Below, piece by piece: positions 30,014-33,119 of a stretch of DNA of 33,119 nucleotides. The notes under the pieces were generated by a model that saw only the letters and a list, made by a program, of their open reading frames with translations, was not told the origin of the DNA and did not search any database. How positions within the stretch are numbered: position 1 is the stretch's first letter; each line of letters opens with the position of its first letter. The position numbers and the translations under genes were made by a program. This stretch comes from a virus: IMG/VR virus record IMGVR_UViG_3300007735_000629, positions 1 through 33,119 of that record. The stretch is one strand, 5' to 3'.

Positions 30014-30404
30014 GGTTGAAGGAACGGTTGCGGCCCATGACCTGAAAAACCGATTGGCAAGGTTGCGGTTGTGGTGTTGGCAACCCAACATGTTTGCCAA
30101 CATTGAATTGGCTTTTGCTGACCTTCCGGAATCGGTTTCTTTTGCTGAAGTTGAGGAACGGCTTGAGTGCATTCCTGATCTTTGCCCCCAAATCACGGTT
30201 GCCCGGTGGGCCACGGTTTGTGAAGTGATTTTGCCGGAATTATACGATGACCCCAAGGCCAGCAAAAAGACAAGCGCGGCCATCCCTGGTTCCCGTTCCC
30301 GCCAATGGAGGCTTGAGGAACGGGCGCGAACGGGGCTTTCATTATTTCATCGCAAGGATTCACTTGGTGTTAAATTGGAAGAACGGCAACTATCCCTTTT
30401 CTGA
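30006..30404 (+). CDS. unknown protein with C-terminal clamp-binding motif
   Basis: This 132-aa protein is not recognised as a family, but its last five residues are QLSLF (bases 30387-30401). This exactly matches the beta-clamp binding consensus QL(S/D)LF found in DNA polymerases, Hda and repair proteins. A second partial copy, GLSLF, lies about 14 residues earlier. The N-terminal 90 residues are helical with several Cys (WCWQPN, CIPDLCP, VCEVI). The linker before the motif is basic. It overlaps the RusA gene by 8 bases and lies two genes after the phage clamp. It probably docks on the phage or host clamp. Confidence 0.7.
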   Translation: MIEVEGTVAAHDLKNRLARLRLWCWQPNMFANIELAFADLPESVSFAEVEERLECIPDLCPQITVARWATVCEVILPELYDDPKASKKTSAAIPGSRSRQWRLEERARTGLSLFHRKDSLGVKLEERQLSLF

Positions 30405-30434
30405 ATCGTGCCGGCCCCGTGTTAGCTTCCAACC

Positions 30435-30725
30435 ATGGAACCCAAGAGGCTGAAGCAACACCGGGCGGCCCCGAAAATGCCCAAGGCGCCGGCGCCCAAC
30501 CGGCGGCCTTCCACAAGTAAGCGGGGCTATGATCGAACTTGGCAGGCCTTACGCTTGCAAGTCTTGAGGCGTGAACCGCTTTGCCGGAAATGCGGCAAGG
30601 CGGCCCAAGATGTTGACCATATACGCCCCATCCGGCAGGGCGGGGCAAGGTTGGACCCGGCTAACCTCCAACCGCTTTGCCATAGTTGCCACGCCCGGAA
30701 GTCCAATACTGAGGATAAACGCTAA
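30435..30725 (+). CDS. HNH endonuclease
   Basis: This 96-aa protein has a standard HNH fold: CRKCGKAAQDVDHIRPIRQGG supplies a Cys pair and the DHI core. DPANLQPLCHSCHARKS supplies the Asn, second Cys pair and final His. The N-terminal 30 residues are basic and Pro-rich. It is of the type often encoded just before terminase, where HNH nucleases nick DNA during packaging. Here only spike, fibre and phosphoesterase genes separate it from the terminase, if the genome is circular. ATG 30435 is the first possible start; no clear ribosome site is seen. Confidence 0.88.
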   Translation: MEPKRLKQHRAAPKMPKAPAPNRRPSTSKRGYDRTWQALRLQVLRREPLCRKCGKAAQDVDHIRPIRQGGARLDPANLQPLCHSCHARKSNTEDKR

Positions 30726-30988
30726 TGGCCGATCAATTTGCCAATGTGGCCGAAGGATTCACGGCGCCGGCCGACAACCAGGTTAGCATCACTCCGTCGG
30801 ATTCAACGGACCTTCCGTTTGTTTCCCGCGCCTTGTGGGTGGGTGGCGCCGGTAACCTTGTGGTTACCCCGGCCGCCGGCGGAAGCGATGTTACCTATAC
30901 GGTTGCGGCAGGGGCTATCTTGCCAATCAGGGTTTCTCGGGTGAAGTCAACCGGAACAACGGCAACACAAATTGTGAATTGGTATTAA
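30725..30988 (+). CDS. spike base protein, RCAP_Rcc01079-like
   Basis: This 87-aa protein closely fits the small spike base family of the Rhodobacter gene transfer agent: FANVAEGFTAPADNQVSITPSDSTDLPFVSRALWVGGAGNLVVT, then AGAILPIRVSRVKSTGTTATQIV and an aromatic end. In the gene transfer agent it attaches head spikes to the capsid. Here it precedes a LamG-like protein, so it may anchor that fibre. It starts in TAATG overlap with the HNH stop. Such proteins are common in alphaproteobacterial phages; in this context the presence may reflect exchange. Confidence 0.75.
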   Translation: MADQFANVAEGFTAPADNQVSITPSDSTDLPFVSRALWVGGAGNLVVTPAAGGSDVTYTVAAGAILPIRVSRVKSTGTTATQIVNWY

Positions 30989-30990
30989 AG

Positions 30991-31773
30991 ATGAGAATTG
31001 GAATTGATATTTCGACTTTTCAGTCATTGAATGTTGCAACCGTGCCGGCGTTCACTCCGGCCAGCATTTCAGGGCTGCAACTGTGGCTGGATGCAAGCGA
31101 TGCGTCGACGCTGTTTACCGATTCGGCAGGCACGACGGCGGCGACGGCGGACGGGGATCCGGTGGGGTGCTGGAAGGATAAGAGCGGGAATGCCAAAAAT
31201 GCCACACAGCCAAATGGTACCAAAAAACCATTGCTTAAAATTAACGCAAAAAACAGCAAAAACACTATTAGATATGATGGCGTGGATGATGGCATGATAA
31301 ATGCTGTTGGCCTGACATCTGGCACATATTCCGGTGTAATTCATGTATTTTTTGCTGCCAGCAAGCCTACTTCTGGTGGAACATATTTTGTTGAGCGACA
31401 AACGGGCCCGTGTAAAGCCTTTTTTTTCTGGCAAACTGGTCCATATATCGAATCTGATGGATCAACATATGCGAAAACAATGACAAGCGGTAGCTATTCA
31501 TTATTTAATAGCGCCGGATCAGTAGTATCGCATATAACTAGCGGAACTTCCGGATCTGTCGCCAGAGTAAACCGATCCTCTGTGACATTTAGCAGCAATC
31601 AGTACGCTTCTGTTTCTGGTTCCTCCGGATACATTTTAGCGGAACGCGAAGGCGGTCAGGGTCAACGGTGGCCGGGCGATTATTTCGAATTGCTTGTTTA
31701 CACCAAAACATTGACTAATGATGAAATTCAAAATGTCGAAAATTATCTTATCGATAAATGGGGTATCGTATGA
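30991..31773 (+). CDS. LamG/concanavalin-like fibre protein
   Basis: This 260-aa protein is a single beta-jelly-roll (LamG/ConA-like) domain. ISGLQLWLDASDASTL near residues 26-41, GCWKDKSGNAKNATQ and IRYDGVDDGM are the typical N-terminal half. GDYFELLVYTKTLTNDEIQNVENYL at the end is the closing 'E-I-x-x-I/V-x-x-Y-L' helix. It has no metal-binding pattern I can be sure of. It probably binds host surface sugars as a spike or fibre tip. The base composition changes within the gene: the first 200 bases are GC-rich with many CTG and GCG codons, and the rest is AT-rich. This suggests recombination. Confidence 0.75.
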   Translation: MRIGIDISTFQSLNVATVPAFTPASISGLQLWLDASDASTLFTDSAGTTAATADGDPVGCWKDKSGNAKNATQPNGTKKPLLKINAKNSKNTIRYDGVDDGMINAVGLTSGTYSGVIHVFFAASKPTSGGTYFVERQTGPCKAFFFWQTGPYIESDGSTYAKTMTSGSYSLFNSAGSVVSHITSGTSGSVARVNRSSVTFSSNQYASVSGSSGYILAEREGGQGQRWPGDYFELLVYTKTLTNDEIQNVENYLIDKWGIV

Positions 31774-32165
31774 CTGACTGGATACACTGCGTCCATGTCA
31801 TTTGCACCGCCGAGGCTATCGGTGGAGCGATTGCGGCGCTGGACATTGCGTTTCCGTGTGACGACGGCACTCCACGCAACCCCGCCACGCCGGAGCTTTA
31901 TGGGTGCCAGTTGTCGGCCGACGGGAAAATGCCGGCCACGCACTACGGCTCATCGTTTGTCGCCACGGAAGAGATCCGGGCGCGCCTTGAATCCCTGGGC
32001 CTCGCTAGCGTCCCCGGCGTGACTTATTGGCGCTGCACGAATCCCGGCGGGGAATTAATTGCTACTAACCATGAAGGGGCTAATCCTAGCCAAATGTTCT
32101 TTTTTGATGATGCTATTTTATCCTTAAATTTACAGCGAATCCAGCCGGCTTTTTATGATGGGTAA
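31770..32165 (+). CDS. unknown protein after fibre gene
   Basis: This 131-aa protein starts MTDWIHCVHVICTAEAIGGAIAALD and has several Cys and His. The sequence ELYGCQLSADGKMPATHYGSS and ELIATNHEGANPSQMFFFD suggests a small globular fold. No family is recognised. ATG 31770 overlaps the fibre stop in ATGA. Its first two thirds have a codon style (GCG, CGC, GGC) that differs from the usual style here, and its end is AT-rich. It may be a fibre chaperone or a further spike part; that is inference from position. Confidence 0.6.
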   Translation: MTDWIHCVHVICTAEAIGGAIAALDIAFPCDDGTPRNPATPELYGCQLSADGKMPATHYGSSFVATEEIRARLESLGLASVPGVTYWRCTNPGGELIATNHEGANPSQMFFFDDAILSLNLQRIQPAFYDG

Positions 32166-33063
32166 AGCAAGAATAAAGGTTAAGCCAGAACGGTCTAAGC
32201 CAACTTGGTGGAAGTTGGACAAGACCTCCCCGAACGCTTACCGTATGCGCCTAGGTTTTTCGGGTGCCGGGTCAACCCGCCGGATATTGCTTTTGGCGGA
32301 TGTTCATTGGGATTCCGCCCATTGCCAATGGGATTTGCTCAAGGCCACGCTTGAGGAGGCCAAACAAGAAGGCGCCCCAATCCTGGTGGCCGGTGATTTT
32401 TTCGATGCCATGGGTGGCAAATGGGATCCCCGCGCAAGCCATGAGGCTTTGCGGGATATTCACCGTGGCGGGAATTACCTCGATTTGCTTGTGAACACGG
32501 CGGCCGATTGGTTGCGGCCTTATGCCGGCAACCTTGCCCTTATGTCATACGGCAATCATGAAACAAGCATACGCAAACGGCATGAAGTAGATTTGCTTCA
32601 ACGGCTTTGCCACGAATTGAGGGGCCACGGTTCTCCGGTTGAATGTGGCCCATATTGGGGCTTCGTTGTCATGTCCGGGGTTTTTTGCCCAAATAGTAAG
32701 CATCGCGAAACCTTGACGCTTCATTACCACCATGGATTTGGTGGGGGCGGGGAAATAACTCGGGGCCTAATCGACCAATCACGAACACGCGGCCAATATA
32801 TGGCGGATGTTTATTTCAGCGGCCACATACACCGAAGAAACCAGGATGAAAACATAATTACCACCGTGTCATCCCGGGGCATGGTGGAGCAACGGCGCCA
32901 ATTATTCCTTCGGGCGTCAAGTTGGAAAGATGAAAGCCACGATGGTTGGCATGTTCAGCAGGGCCGGGCCGCCCGTCCGATCGGCGGTTGGTGGCTAGAA
33001 ATGACCGCGCGAAAGACAACACAAACCTACATTTTAGACTATCGGGCTACGCCAACGCTATAA
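32155..33063 (+). CDS. calcineurin-like metallophosphoesterase
   Basis: This 302-aa protein has the metallophosphoesterase metal-binding motifs in order: LLADVHWD (Asp49, His51), LVAGDFFD (Asp81), SYGNHE (Asn134, His135), YHHG (His192 or 193) and SGHIH (His224, His226). It probably hydrolyses phosphoesters with two metal ions, perhaps on nucleic acid or nucleotide substrates. The C-terminal roughly 70 residues after the last motif are an extra domain with no recognised match. It starts inside the previous gene's end (ATG 32155 or 32158). It is the last gene before the terminase if the ends join, where such phosphoesterases are often found. Confidence 0.88.
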   Translation: MMGKARIKVKPERSKPTWWKLDKTSPNAYRMRLGFSGAGSTRRILLLADVHWDSAHCQWDLLKATLEEAKQEGAPILVAGDFFDAMGGKWDPRASHEALRDIHRGGNYLDLLVNTAADWLRPYAGNLALMSYGNHETSIRKRHEVDLLQRLCHELRGHGSPVECGPYWGFVVMSGVFCPNSKHRETLTLHYHHGFGGGGEITRGLIDQSRTRGQYMADVYFSGHIHRRNQDENIITTVSSRGMVEQRRQLFLRASSWKDESHDGWHVQQGRAARPIGGWWLEMTARKTTQTYILDYRATPTL

Positions 33064-33075
33064 AGGTGATATCAA

Positions 33076-33085
33076 CCCCTAGGGG
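33076..33085. repeat. CCCCTAGGGG palindrome near window end
   Basis: A perfect 10-bp palindrome is followed by more G to give a run of eight G (33082-33089). Together with the CCCCGGGG hairpin at 32-50 it lies in the short non-coding region before the terminase, if the window ends are joined. It could be part of a packaging site. Confidence 0.4.
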
Positions 33086-33119
33086 GGGGTATTCTATTTA
33101 CTATAGGTAAAATGGAGAC

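Noticed and set aside
33091-33107. T7-like promoter ending TACTATAGG
   Set aside because: Only the initiation part resembles the T7 consensus; the upstream recognition bases do not match and no phage RNA polymerase gene is present.
33112-33119. A small zinc-ribbon gene starting at ATG 33112 and continuing across joined ends to about base 150
   Set aside because: The frame stays open if the ends are joined and has a few Cys residues, but circularity is unproved, it overlaps the terminase start and it has no clear ribosome site.

Overview
The window looks like an essentially complete genome of a temperate siphovirus-type phage of about 33 kb. One half holds an ordered HK97-like head and tail module. 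The other half holds an integrase module and a replication module. No ordinary host housekeeping operon is visible. The host is probably a planctomycete, perhaps Gemmataceae-like. That rests on the style of several accessory proteins (Ser-Gly-repeat and CGCC-type Cys-rich proteins, a glycosyltransferase-methyltransferase beside the tail genes, a short secreted protein before a papain-like peptidase). It is inference, because no database search was possible.

Layout. Positions 85-18091 (all +): terminase small and large subunits, a C39-like peptidase, portal, an HNH protein, prohead protease, major capsid protein, head-tail connectors, tail tube, tail chaperones with a canonical -1 frameshift site, and a short tape measure. 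Then come tail-tip or adhesin-like proteins, a glycosyltransferase-methyltransferase fusion, a small membrane protein, a secreted protein, a papain-like peptidase and a zinc-motif protein. Positions 18176-20513 (all -): tyrosine integrase, a small HTH (excisionase-like) protein and two unknown genes. Positions 20514-20901: non-coding attP region. It holds the 3' part of a tRNA-Pro(GGG) gene, six TTTTCTG/CAGAAAA sites and leader hairpins. Positions 20902-22332: regulatory genes (HTH, RHH, a 43-aa lipoprotein, a CsrA-like protein). Positions 22329-30404 (+): replication and recombination genes, namely a Sak4-like ATPase, a DUF669 ssDNA-binding protein, primase-polymerase/helicase, a probable origin at 26525-26747, a sigma factor, a PD-(D/E)XK-like protein, a DUF3310 protein, a beta sliding clamp, RusA and an unknown protein ending in a clamp-binding QLSLF tail. 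Positions 30435-33063 (+): HNH, an RcGTA-type spike base protein, a LamG-like fibre protein, an unknown protein and a metallophosphoesterase. The genome would then lead back to the terminase if circular.

How the parts work together. The tRNA fragment beside the integrase has phage genes on both sides and no 5' tRNA half. This fits attP of an unintegrated genome rather than a prophage end. Replication seems to rely on the phage's own primase-polymerase, ssDNA-binding protein and clamp, with the host replicative polymerase recruited because no family A, B or C polymerase is present. A phage sigma factor may switch on the late module. The most interesting unexplained pieces are the sugar- and methyl-transferring enzyme beside repetitive tail proteins, the clamp-binding protein, the CsrA-like regulator with its lipoprotein partner, and the structured origin.
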